The translations under genes were made by a program, and so were the position numbers. Below the pieces are notes generated by a model. It ran no database searches and was not told where the DNA came from. It saw nothing but the letters and a program-made list of their open reading frames with translations. A DNA stretch of 64,000 bases. It comes from Whitmania pigra (lineage: Eukaryota > Annelida > Clitellata > Hirudinida > Haemopidae). Where the stretch lies: positions 757,501 through 821,500 of the forward strand of contig JAJTWR010000314.1 of the NCBI GenBank assembly GCA_021613335.1, written 5' to 3'. Shown piece after piece: positions 49,201 to 60,845 of this stretch (positions are counted from its first letter, which is position 1; each line of letters opens with the position of its first letter).

Positions 49201-50932
49201 AAGAGAGAGGAAGGTTAGCTTCAACACTATTATATTGACGAGTCTCTTCGACAACGATGAAGTTGAGAAAGAAGAGCTGTCCAAATCCATCAACGTGAAG
49301 CCAACATTTCCAGTCAAGAAAGAAGAGCCAATTAAAAGGGCCACCAATGTACCACCCATCCATAAATTTCTCGATCTCATAGACATGGAGGCCAAGCTAA
49401 TGTCTCAAAGCATGCTCAACATACAGAATACGATCAGCACTGCCGTTAGGATATTCAAAACCGAAGCGGTAACGCTGAAAGACATATCCGCAGAAGTATT
49501 AAACAAAGCCATCAAGTCCCTGACGTCAATGCATACTGGGGTTCCAGAAACCGTTTCAAAGCTGACAGAACACATCGAAGCTAGAGCTAATGCTCAGGTC
49601 CCTCAAAATGAGAGAAGGCCATTGCTAGTTCAAGAGCATGTTCAAGAGAGAAAAATACTCTCCAATAAAGTCGAGACCATACGTTCTCCCGCTTTGATTC
49701 CTTTTGAGGTGAAAAACTCAATGATCAAAGATAAAAAAATAGTTGCCAAACTCGAGCCTTATCAGAAAATAATTATTGAGAAGAAAAACGAAGCACCATT
49801 GCCACTGAAAGGCAAACCGTCAAGTAGCGATGATAGCAAATCTTCAATGGAAAGGTCATCGAACGACCCTGAAACGAGCGCTTTCATCAGGAAATTGTGG
49901 AAGGATATCAATGCGGAAATCCTTGCCAAAGTGCCGAAAGATAGCAAGGTTATCCAGGTTCCAAAACTTACAAAAACTCCAGCTCAAGATTTGACTCAGC
50001 CCGACCTTCCTAAAGATGCAATTGAAGACGACACTTTATCTTCTGTGAGTCACCCAAACAAGCCAGAGAGTCTCCTATCCGGCCCTGCCGATTTGAGGGA
50101 TTTCTGGGATTTTAATTTTGGAACCCAGTCTGGCAAGAGAACTTACTCGACAGTTCCTCAAGTATCCAAGTGCTCTGTGGATGATTCGCCCATCGCATCC
50201 CTGAGCGTTCGTAGCGACAACTTTCAAGGAATGCCTTCTTTGGACACTCAATCGTTGGTCACTTCCTGTTATTCGACTAACCAAACTCATCCTCGCTTTC
50301 CCGGTCATATGCTGGTACGCTCGTTTGACTCTACAATATCCAACATAGTGAATCTCTATAACACCTTCACTAGCTATGCCTACAGTGCCACTACACCGGG
50401 CCAAAAAGATGCCGTTAAAATGGCACACAAGGAGGTGCAAATCGATTCTCCTTTTTTCGTCAGCAGTAGAGACGAGAAAGAGCTCGATGTAAATGATAAA
50501 TTCCCACCGAAAAAGCACACCATATCTGTATTCCCCGCCTCGTCTGAAGAGCTGAAGCCCTACTTGGCAAGAGAGGCCACTCCTAACGAGGACGCTTATC
50601 AACCCTTCAAGTCGACTTCAGTGCCCGAAGAGAAGGAGTTGAAAACGCTGAAGATCGACCCCGCGAAGATAGAACCGAAGAGAAACGATGCCAAAATCGA
50701 AGAGGAAACATTGGACTTGTCCGTCAAAACGAATGATGCTTCGATGGTAGACTCATCCGCAGCAGGAACCGCTAGCGAAAACAAAAGTGACCAATTGTGC
50801 TTGTCCTGCTCGGACGAATTTCCGAGGCTGAAAAGTCCTGAAGTCAAAAATACGGTGAACGTCGAGAAAACGCCTTCCCTTCCGACGAAGAAGAAAAACC
50901 AGACGAAGAAGAAAAAGAGGAAAGAGGACTGA
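46253..50932 (+). CDS. SKICH-domain protein with long disordered C-terminus (CALCOCO/TAX1BP1-like N-terminus)
   Basis: Exons 46253-46555, 46652-46981, 47068-47289 and 47360-50932 join at phase 0 and encode about 1475 aa. Residues 20-133 form a SKICH domain: GEKVVLKYSI, the hallmark KSDDWIGLFK, then FVTFVWAQ and, across the first intron, PSDVQYVFLYM. SKICH domains occur in autophagy receptors NDP52, TAX1BP1 and CALCOCO1 and in inositol 5-phosphatases. No phosphatase motif is present, so the receptor-type group is more likely. Exon 3 (residues 212-285) encodes a probable coiled coil. The 1190-residue last exon is Lys/Ser/Glu-rich and apparently disordered, without the zinc fingers that end TAX1BP1 or CALCOCO1. 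Several TQT or VQV motifs resemble LC8 ligands. The start is ATGGCG at 46253, the first ATG before the domain. The last intron is only 70 bp. Confidence 0.8.
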
Positions 50933-51246
50933 TGGATGCAAAGTCTCAGATAGTCAGAAAAATAACATTCGTTCCCAGAAATCCGACTGTCCACATCTTT
51001 TTTTACCTTTTAAGGACGACCCGAGAAGATTTCTAAGCTCCAAGCGTACTCCATGATTGACGACTTTTCCTTTATTTACACGAACAAATACGGACAATTC
51101 TAAGTTGATTAATCCACATTAATTGACTTTCCTCCTTAATTCTCTTCATTCTCGTTACTTTTGACAACAACTGCAACAACATCTTACGTACATCGATGCA
51201 ACAGCAAAATAAAAAACAAAGAAAAGCAATCCGTGTTCAGACTCTT
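50933..51246. other. Convergent spacer with crossing poly(A) signals
   Basis: 314 bp separate the stop of the SKICH gene (TGA 50930-50932) from the stop of HEATR6 (TGA 51249-51247, minus). AATAAA at 51208-51213 serves the plus strand; TTTATT at 51071-51076 is AATAAA on the minus strand. Used as written, each 3' UTR would run past the other signal. Confidence 0.6.
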
Positions 51247-54200
51247 TCAGTCGTAGACCTGGAAAAATTTCAGTTCCATGCTGTTCCCGGCATTTTCGGA
51301 GGGGTTCGCCTCTGGCAAATCATTTGCGATTCAATATTAAGTCGTAGTCATAAGTCATAATCAAAATAGTTTAAACACCACTGAATCGATTACTTACTTA
51401 TTAATCCAATTTATTCCTTAACTAGTTTTTATATTCCAATAATATACTTAACCAACCTGGAGATGAGTAGAAGATGCCAGAAAGTCCTTCAATAATCCTC
51501 AGGTGAACCTCTGTCAGAGAGGCACATTTGGGGAGCATAGAAAGGTGCCTGCTCACTTCCTTCAGACCATCCTCAACTGTGAAACACGAATTGACAAACG
51601 GCGGTCAACGATTTCCACAAATAGATAACTAATATTAAAATATATCGCAAAATATTGCACGCTAAAAAAATACCATCATTGGTTTAGGAATCATTCATAT
51701 CGTAGCTTAACAACGTGATATGTTTTCAAAATGGCAAGCCATGATGGAACACTTAAAAAGATTCACTGACTTTTCACTTTGTGAGCATCAATTCCCTTGC
51801 CCTGGGACTTGCCATCATCGTCGTTGTCTTGATCCATACTCGTGTTGCCGGCATTTTTAACCTTCAAATACTTCGTTATTGTTTCCTCGTGACCTTTAAG
51901 AGATTTCCAGCAGTGTTCAAGGTCGCCAGGTACAACCAGAGAGAGCAGATGGAGGAGGGTGATTATGAGCTGTTCAAAATAAATTGTGATCATGAGTTGA
52001 TCGCTGCCACTTGCAAGATCGATGTGAATGCAAATGGTAATGGTTACCAAGAATTCTATGAATTATGAAATTAAATTATTACTATGGATCTACTTGTGAC
52101 AAATAGGTTATCAATCAATTACATCCTTATTGTGATACTGAAACACCGACATACCCTCGACATGAGAATGCCCTTGTACTTCATTTCCGTAAAGTCGACA
52201 GGGGTAGACTCGCATTCCAACAGGGCCGACAGAACACCATCCCAAACGATGCCGAAGCAATCTTCTCGGCATCCGACCTTCTTTTCCTCACTTTGCATCA
52301 TTCCAAACTCCGTCTCCACGTCCACCTCGAGGGTGTAGTTTCCAGGATGGAAGTGATCTAGAGATCCGTGCCTGCTCCTGATGGTGTAGCGGTAAAAGTG
52401 GACGCTGCTCGTTTGGTTGCCGCTTTCCGTTCGACCGATTGTAAAGGTCTTGTGGTTGGTTGCACCCAAGAAAAGTCTCGACGAGGTTTTAGATTCGTCC
52501 CCTTGAAAGAACATCTCTCTTCTCGAGGGAATGGCCAGCACTGTCGCAGCACTGATCCTGACTTTGAAGTTTTTACAGGTCCTAACGGCTTTGACCAGTG
52601 CCTGGTAGGCCTCCATCATTTTATAGGAAATGAACGAGAGAACGGGCTCATTCCACATGATGTTTCCGAAAGCGTAGCAAGCATTCCAGCGCACCTTTAC
52701 GCTTCCCGAATGAATGTATTTGATGATCGCCTGTAGGCTGTTCCTTATGGCATCGTCAAATTTGCCATCATCGAGGGAAGCCGGTGGAAGGAAATTGAGA
52801 AGATTGCCAATGGTACGCAGGGCGTTGGAGCGCGGCTTGTCGTGCAGAGAGCAGAGTTCGATGCAACTCTCGAGCAGTTTCAGCAGCAGGCAGTCTGGAA
52901 TTTTCGACATAAATTCATCATCCATTCTTTTCAAGACAAGAGCGTCGCTGAGGTTGCTGAGAACCCAGGCGGCCTTCGTCGCGACTCCGAGGTTGCTCGT
53001 TTTGAGGGACCTCAGGACGGCATTGGAGGCGTCTGCCAAGAAGAAAGCGTCGCTGCTCAGGCATGGGTAATTGACGGATCGGCCGACCGCGGAGAGGGCA
53101 CCGATGCATATGTGATGGTTGGAAACCGAAGAAAACCCAAGAACGATGGTCTTGATGAAATCTGACGACATCTCTGGGAGCATCTCGAAAACGTCCGAGC
53201 CAACATTTCCCAAGCATTCACAAGCCACCATCTCTACCATCGAATCAGTATTATTGGAAAGAGCCTTCTGAATGGGTCCCCTCAGAATGTAGTTCCAAAG
53301 GGCCAGAGCTTCTTTTACCGAAACGTGAACGGGAGAGGAGATCTTGTCGGCAGACTGGCTGGAAAGTACCGAGGACGTGAGAGCCTCGAGAAGCTTGATG
53401 GCATGCAACTGAATAGAATTATCGGGGTCATTTTGAAGGCAACTGCCTGCCAAGTCTTGTAAGACCTTAAGGTGAGGTCTGACGACAACGAAGTAGTTTT
53501 GAGTCATCAATGTCAGTACTTGCAAAGCCTCGACCCTGACGGGTACGACGTGAACGTAGGAAGACTCGGCAAAAGAAAGGTTGAGGTCCAACGTATTAGG
53601 TACGGAGACACCGGGAGTGATCTTTGGCTTTTTCTTCGTGCATCCTGACATGACGATTTCCGTGCACGACTTGAGAAGCCACGACATTTCTCTCTGCATT
53701 CCATTTTGATTTTCAGCAGTGACATCATCTGCGTTCAGCTCGTGACAATGTTCTGATGTGCCATGGAGCAAGGGAGTGACCGAACCTACGATTAAATGAG
53801 AAAATTCCAACCTCGATCATAATTAATGAAATCTCTATTTGTTACTTTACTTCACATAGAAAAACTAAATCACTTGGCTAGCATCTGCTGAACTAACCAC
53901 TGGAGAGAATGGCTTTGAAATCCAAATCTTCGTAGCAGTTCGTCGACTCCTCTCCATTCTCTGTGGACTTTTCCCTCTGGTGGAAGAAACCAGGAGATGA
54001 AAAGCTGACCTTGGAGGGCTTGTTTCCAAGAAGCTGAATGACTTCACCCAGGGGAGCGTGAACTGACACGACATTACCCAGGCAAGTCAGAGCCACGACT
54101 TTTATATTAGCATCTGGAATGCAAGAGAGGTTTATTAAGAATGATCTTTCAAATTTTATTTTAAATTGTTGCTAATAGCCACTGATAATTATAAATGATT

Positions 54201-56743
54201 ATAAATTTAAAATGCTTAATTGCATACATTTGCTAGCGTACGATTAGACAACGATGACATTTTCAGAACGTAATGTTCGTGCACTCGTTCGACATAAAGC
54301 GACGCGCTCGCAAACTCCCAACTCCTCGTCACAAGATGCATCCACAAAACAAACCAAACCTTTGTGATTCAGGAAGTGACTGACGAACTTGACGGACCTG
54401 CTGAGCAGGCCTGGCTTCAGACGATGGTACGGAGAATTGGCCACCAGAGTGCCCAGACACTGCATTCAAATGAAAATAAATGCAAATATAACCAAAAATA
54501 GCAAAATCAATAGGCACAAATGTAATGATGAAATAACTAAATAGAATAAATGTAAATATATTGATAATACATCTATTGTGCTATACGACAATATATTTAT
54601 ACTAATACAATTAGTATGCTTTTATTTGTTAAGAATGAATATTCGTGGTACCTTGATGGCTTGCACAAGGACCAACGGTACTTGTTCCCTTGTGAGCGTC
54701 AACAACAAACACCTGTGGAGTTCCTTGATCGTGTTGCCGAGGCTGACCGAGAAAGGGGTGTAAGCCACGCTGTGGTACTGAGCCCTGAAAATTATCATTG
54801 CATCCGTAATATCGGAGAAGTAATAGTCGGGTGAAAAAATTATTGACGACCAAACGAGTTACGATAAATGATCGTTAATCGCGATCGATATTCGCGATCG
54901 ATAATTCTCTTTAAAACTGATTATTAATAACAAAATCATTAACTCTTTATTAAATCATTAACAATAAGCTCTCTGAGAATCTACTCATTACAGCCCCCAA
55001 AAGCACCCACTCACCCATCCTCAGCAGCCATGAGGAACTGCTTGGACCCATCAAGGAGGGTGGTCAGGATGGACAGAGCTGCTAGTCTCATCTGAAATAG
55101 AAATTTAAACTTTATTATGACTTTATTAAGTACCCTTTCAGTATTATTATTATTACTACAGCAGTTATAATTTAAAGTCGAGTTTATTTTTCGATCAGTC
55201 GACCATTTGTTTCGATAAACGACGACGACCATCTTCGAACCTTGTGCGAGGGGTCCTTTATGATCGTCACGAAGAGAGGATAGTTGTTGAGTTGGTTCCA
55301 GTTGCAGATGAACCGGTCTGGAAAGATGGAATGCCAGTGGCTGAACATCGTCTTCCTGTCTATGCACTGAGAGAGTATTATAATAAAAAAAAAATAATTT
55401 TACATTATGTAATATATTAATTTGTAATTTATTTAAATTGGCAATTGTAGTGCTTAAATAAATGATGTGGATAAATAAGGCACTCCACAATATTAATATT
55501 GTTTATCTAAACTTAATTATAATATCAGATTATTAGAGTATTCAGTGTCTCACAACTCGAGATGATTCGTTAACGACTTATGAGCCACATTAAAATTAAC
55601 AGCAACTTGCACAAGATAACATTTTTTTATGACCTTGATGGCAGTGTGCAAAAGTGCCAGAGCTTGAGTCCTGATCTTGGCGGCAAAGTTGTTGCCGGAA
55701 GGCCTGGAAAATGATTGGTTCAGCTCTCCGTCGGAAAGGTCGGAGTCCGATAATTCGAACATCGCCCAAAATTTGTCCTCTTCGGAGTCTTTTGACGGCT
55801 CTTTCCTCTCATCTGCCTTGGAATTGCCGGATGGGTTGGTTTCATTTTCGCCGTCGGAATCGATGCGCTTGGGATCGGCTGCTGCCTGAAGCTTTTTTGA
55901 CTTCAAAACGAGCCAAGTTTATTATTTATTGATAATTAATTTATTTTGTAATTACTCCTTGTGATTACTCAGAGTTCTACATCAGAGAAATGGGAATACA
56001 TATGGACGACATTGATTGTTGAATTAAATTCATCAAACAAAATAAAAAAAGATGTCTGATCACACCATTTTAGACTGCCTCTTGTTCTTCTGCTTCTGAT
56101 GAGGAGTAGAAGTTCGAACATCCGTCCTCGATCCTGGCCCTTCCCCTGGTCTCTTAGAAGGTGGGGTCCTCGGATCCTCCCCCTCAACAGATACCCTCAT
56201 CTTCCCCAACTCCAGTTCATTAGCAGAGGTCCCTTGTTGACCGACTGTCATCCCAATGTGGCCTAATACTGAATACCTCTTAAAATAGAATATGTTCTGT
56301 TATAATAATGTTGTAATGCAATAATACAATATAATGAAATAATGTATTATATTGTGCTCGTGGTGGATCATAAAATGTCAGAGAGATTAGTTTAGCTGAT
56401 TCATGAATCAATAAGATAAAAGATGGCGGCAATAATAGTGATGATGATAATCATACTGATTGAGGATACGGTTGAGTCGATGGCAATGACATGGTCATGT
56501 TAGTATAATAATATAAACAATCCATTAATATTTATCAGAAAAACATTGCATCACAATTGGCACTTGCTCAGATTAACCAAAATCCTACCTGTACGAGGCT
56601 CACCAGGTGACCAACCACGTCTGTCGGAAAGGTGCGGCTGGCTTCCATGACATTTTTCAGTCCCCTCAGACTACCGGCTACAACCTTAGAACAACAAGAG
56701 TAATAATCATCATCATAGGCATCGTCATCATCATCATCATCAT

Positions 56744-56776
<33 letters not shown>

Positions 56777-59040
56777 ACCGTGCAAGTTAAACTACAAGCT
56801 AAAATTATACTCTGTATCATCATAATGCCAAAATTAGATAATTTACTACGAACTTTGTAGTAAAGGCAGTCGTCAATGCAATGAAACGTCGACAGCTTCT
56901 GTAGAGTGTGCAGAAAGTAGTGGATCACAGCTACCTGGTGCTCCTCGTTCAGGTAGGCATCACCTGGAGCATTGGAACTGGAACTCGAACTGGAGAGAAA
57001 TATTTAAAATAAAATTAAAGATTTTGTTGATTATAGTGGAATTGATGTAAGGCAATATTAATAATAATAATAATAATATTAAATAAATATAACAAGAATA
57101 ATAACAGTTTTAAGTGGAAATTACAAAAGACAACTAAAATTTTATTTTCAGAATGAACAAGTTAGAAGAAAACTTTCAAAAAAAATTAGGTCATGGGCAC
57201 ATCACATTTGAACATCCAGAATCTAGAATATTATTTGTGATGCAAATGCATTAAAACAAGAAATGAATCAATGACAATAACAATCAACTACTATTAATAA
57301 GACGAGTCAACATTTAATAAATCAATAAACATAAGAATTAACGAAATAACTTTTATACAAAATTGCGTACGGAAATTACGAACGGCTTTAAATCGATAAA
57401 TCGATGCAAATCCCAAAAACATAAAAACGTCCACCGACTCGGCCGACAAATTCTCGTAGCACTGCACGAGGGCGCACATGAAGCTCAGTTTGTCAGACTC
57501 TGGCACTGCCTCAGACTGGAGGAGAGGAGCCGAAGACTGCGAAGTGATTCTGAGGTCAGCGATGACCTTCCCGTGCATCTGACGGGCAAAGTGGGAGGAG
57601 TTAATTGTTAATTACACATCTGAGCACAATGCATTTCAATGTTTTAGACTGCCCATCTAGAAACTATTAATAAAAAATTTTAAATAATATAATATCAACA
57701 AACTAATTAAAATCTTATAATAAATTTGCCAGTTCCCTCCTGTTGAAACTCTCTAACAAGCGATAATAGGACAGTTTGATGAACAGGCAAATGAAAGTAC
57801 TAATTGAGTATAATTTTTTAATGTATCAATGAATATTTTAAGGAATAAAAATAATAATAATAAAATAAAAATGGCCATAATTAATTACCATCATTATTAC
57901 ATGAAATAAACTAAAAACACGTATAATAAACATAATCATAAAAACAATGTAAATTATAAATATAACATAGATTATAAATATGATAATCATTCACCGGTTT
58001 GAGCCTTCGGACGTTCCCATAAAGAACCGTTCCCAGAGCTCTCAGACGGAGAACCAAGGTTGAAATGTTGCAAGGAGTCAGAGGAATTGTTCTTGAAGTC
58101 TTTAGAAAATATTCGGTTATGTGCTCGACATCACGTTCTAATATGATCTGAAATTATTGTGCGTTAACATTATATATTATTATTAATGCTTAAAGATGAA
58201 TTGTAACCGTGCAAAATGCATTTTTTTTAAATTATTAGTACTTATTAACTTTAATTATAAACATGCAGACATTTATTGGAAAGTGCAAGAATTAAAATAA
58301 TTGAACAAATATTGAAAGACATTACAAGCTACAATGTCTCTCCCATGTCTATTCCTCATAAAAAAAAATAATTTTAGCATTACTATTCTGATTTAATCCA
58401 TTAAATGTCATAGTTACAATTTAAAAGATAAGAGCAAGAGAAATTACCGTCTGCTTGTTTAGAAAGTTTAGAACGAGCCAGCTGAACTTGGTCAACAATT
58501 CGACATCTTTCGCAGGAACCAGTCTGACCAGATCCGATATGATGTCGTTTGCAACCTGGAATTGAATGAATTGAATTCCAAGAATAAGTCACAAGAATCC
58601 ATGGTATTAAGAGAATTTGATCATTAATTGATCATCTAGTGACTCATTTTGTAGCATTCTATGCCTGATTCTTATCCGGCATCATATAAAACCTTAAAAA
58701 GTTATAGTGTCTAATTAATGTTTGGAAACTTTAGCAAGAGGTAAAACAGTTCTTTGATCAGTCGTTTTTCAAAATTAATTTCATTTAACATTTAATTCCA
58801 TTGACGCGATAGCTATTCAACTCTTGCTTGATCATCAAATCTTACATTTTTGGACAAAAACTGTGTTGAATAATTTAACTGGTTAACTCTTTGTATGACT
58901 ATATGTAATCCCTGGGTCAAAGCATCATCGGTTAAGCCGGTGTTCAGAAGTGCCTCGTGTATTTTTTGAGATGCAACCCGAATTCTATCTGCATCACTCT
59001 CGCTAGCAGAGAAGAGGGTTTCAAAATGTTCTATATTCAT
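51247..59040 (-). CDS. HEATR6: HEAT repeat-containing protein 6
   Basis: Exons in transcript order: 59040-58846, 58555-58448, 58147-57995, 57578-57439 (donor uncertain), 56989-56854, 56684-56589, 56278-56066, 55900-55634, 55366-55241, 55091-55015, 54784-54652, 54459-54360, 54113-53898, 53785-52155, 51969-51771, 51576-51457, 51311-51247. The join is open, 3975 nt, about 1324 aa (human: 1181). Matches to HEATR6 include HWHSIFPD, KDPSHK then LDGSKQFLMAAEDG, YTPFSVSLG, PYHRLKPG, VHAPLGEV, VRVEALQVLTLM, NSIQLHAIKLLEAL, DASNAVLRSL, TKAAWVLSNLSD, RSNALRTIGNLL, VKVRWNACYAFGN and CKNFKVRISAATVL. These cover the DUF4042 region and the HEAT array. An acidic/Ser linker (exon 8) precedes DUF4042, as in vertebrates. 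An insertion of about 83 aa follows RREMFF. Molecular function is little known; the human gene is amplified in some breast cancers. Confidence 0.93.
52258..52505 (-). other. HEATR6: Lineage-specific insertion in HEATR6
   Basis: Between LAIPSRREMFF and GIVWDGVLSALLE, segments adjacent in vertebrate HEATR6 apart from a short linker, lies about 83 residues of open, in-frame sequence containing GNYTLEVDVETEFG. No good GT..AG pair flanks it, so it is more likely coding than a retained intron. Confidence 0.6.
56695..56780. repeat. Short ATC microsatellite in HEATR6 intron 5
   Basis: ATC/ACC units lie between the exons ending at 56684 and starting at 56854. Confidence 0.8.
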
Positions 59041-59906
59041 TGCGAGAAACCAGCAGAAAGATTATTGACGTCTGCAGGTTCTGCCAAAACAAAAACACAA
59101 TTGGAAGTTTTAAGACTGCTTCTAGAAATTTGTTAGGCAGCTAGAATTATTTTACAAAAATAATATTTTTTAATTATTAAATAAATGTTTTATACTATTA
59201 TTAATACATTTTAAATGCCTCGTTACGAACAATATTTTGAATGCCGTATTTATTTAAGCAAATAAAATGGAAACAAGAATAAGTATTGCAAGAGCGCTAA
59301 CGCAGCTGTAAATTTTTAAATTTTATTGTTGCATTGAAAGCTCAAAAGCAGCTTGTCCATCTCCTACTAATAATAGAACCATTTTATTGTGAAGTAGTTT
59401 CTGCTTGTCTAAAGCGGAGGTAAAAGTGACTGTCTGGTGATAAAGTTAGTTTTTAAGTTTCATTTAATTACTTTAACGCACAATTTCCAACTATCAGCAT
59501 TAATAACAGATTCCAGATCGAAGTACCCTTTAAGGTCATTGAAACTATCCAGAACTAAGTGGAATTTCCTCATGATAGAATTTCAATGAGGGTCGCTTAT
59601 CTCAAATTTTAAGTTGAACGTACCAATAGGCTCCTGTCATTCCACCTACAATAGCATTTTATTGGATGCGGTGTGAAGTGTTAGTTTGACCTCCCGCGCA
59701 TTCATTCATTTTTTGTTCTATAAGTCCATCTCCGTTATCGATTTCGTATATCGGGACTGCTAACGCTAGAATTGTTGATATTAATTTGTGTGCTTACTTG
59801 CTCGCTTGCAATACAAGATAGTTATATTAGGAGAAAATCCCTGTCTTTATTTGCTTAACTTCGTCCCGAAGTTGACGCCATCTTAAAGAGTCTTGTTTTG
59901 AATGAA
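59041..59906. promoter_or_regulatory. Probable bidirectional promoter, HEATR6 / unknown gene
   Basis: 866 bp separate two outward-facing start codons (HEATR6 ATG at 59040, minus; ATG 59907, plus). No repeat array is present, unlike most spacers here. CGCCATCTTA at 59876-59885, the reverse complement of a YY1-type AAGATGGCG core, lies about 25 bp before the plus-strand ATG. No TATA box stands out. Confidence 0.45.
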
Positions 59907-60687
59907 ATGGCCGAGCAGGATATTAAAAATTACCTGGCTAGGCCAGAACCTTATACTGATCGCGTGAATTCATGTTTCACTTGGCAGGTCAAAAAGCATC
60001 CAACGGTTGTCCTTAGGGATGGGAATTTCTGCCCACTGACCTATGTAAACTATTACTCACTGCTGAAAGGAAGCATGACTGACGAATCCCTTAGTTTAGC
60101 CACATCTACCATCGAATTGGATGGTAGTTTTTTCGAGCCCCAACCGGCCTCCGAACGTTTGGAGTTGGAGTTCAAATGCACTCGAACCTACACCGGAGTT
60201 TCGTCCAAGGAGTACCACACCACTGCCAAGGACATCAGCATAGACAACATCGAACACTCCATCGGTCGAAGGTCCGTCGAGAGCCTGACAGAGGAAGAAT
60301 TCGATTTCTATCTGAACGAGCAGCTGCAACGAGTCGACGTGAGTTTCATCGTCGTGTTTTTCGTTAACTGCCTGCATTTTTGGAGATTCGAAATGTCACG
60401 TGTTGCGTAGCGTAGAGATGCTTTTTCTGTGCATTTCATCGAGTCGGCTTTGAGAAAAAATGATTTCAAATTCTCGGATCCAGTTGTCGGACCTACATCA
60501 CCACGTCCTTAGAAAGAAACCCGGAAGGGCTAAAAGCACCGGGGAAAGCCAGATGGATGATGATGGTGCAAGCTTGAGCAAGGTCGTTCCGACCTATTCG
60601 CGCCAAGACACCCTGACCAGGCGGCTCACTGGTCAGGGTTTCGTCCAAGTCGATCCCCAAGGCTCCCCTCCGCCTCGAGAAGAAAAG
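59907..60687 (+). CDS. Unrecognised protein, 5' part (two exons), continues beyond the window
   Basis: Exons 59907-60338 and 60484-60687 join at phase 0 and encode 212 residues, ending at an AAG/GTTTGC donor. ATG 59907 (GAAATGG) is preferred because it opens the long frame; a nearer upstream ATG at 59902 is out of frame. The first exon encodes MAEQDIKNYLARPEPYTDRV, then VKKHPTVVLRDGNFCPLTYV, IELDGSFFEPQP and LTEEEFDFYLNEQLQRVD, a compact, well-conserved-looking globular segment. The second exon encodes a polar linker (LHHHVLRKKPGRAKSTG, PTYSRQDTLTRRLTGQGF, SPPPREEK). No signal peptide or TM segment. I do not recognise the family. No terminal exon is found in the remaining 3.3 kb, so a long intron probably follows. 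Confidence 0.7.
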
Positions 60688-60803
60688 GTTTGCGAGAGCC
60701 AGCCCTCATTGTTCGTGCATGCGTCTAAGATGTGCTTGATTTTCAACCGACCGATCGGAATTGCTTTCAAAATCCTGTCTTGATTCTGTGATCATGTTAT
60801 GAG

Positions 60804-60845
<42 letters not shown>

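Noticed and set aside
52368..53165. Plus-strand frames opposite HEATR6
   Set aside because: Shadows of the conserved minus-strand exon 53785-52155; no homology of their own.
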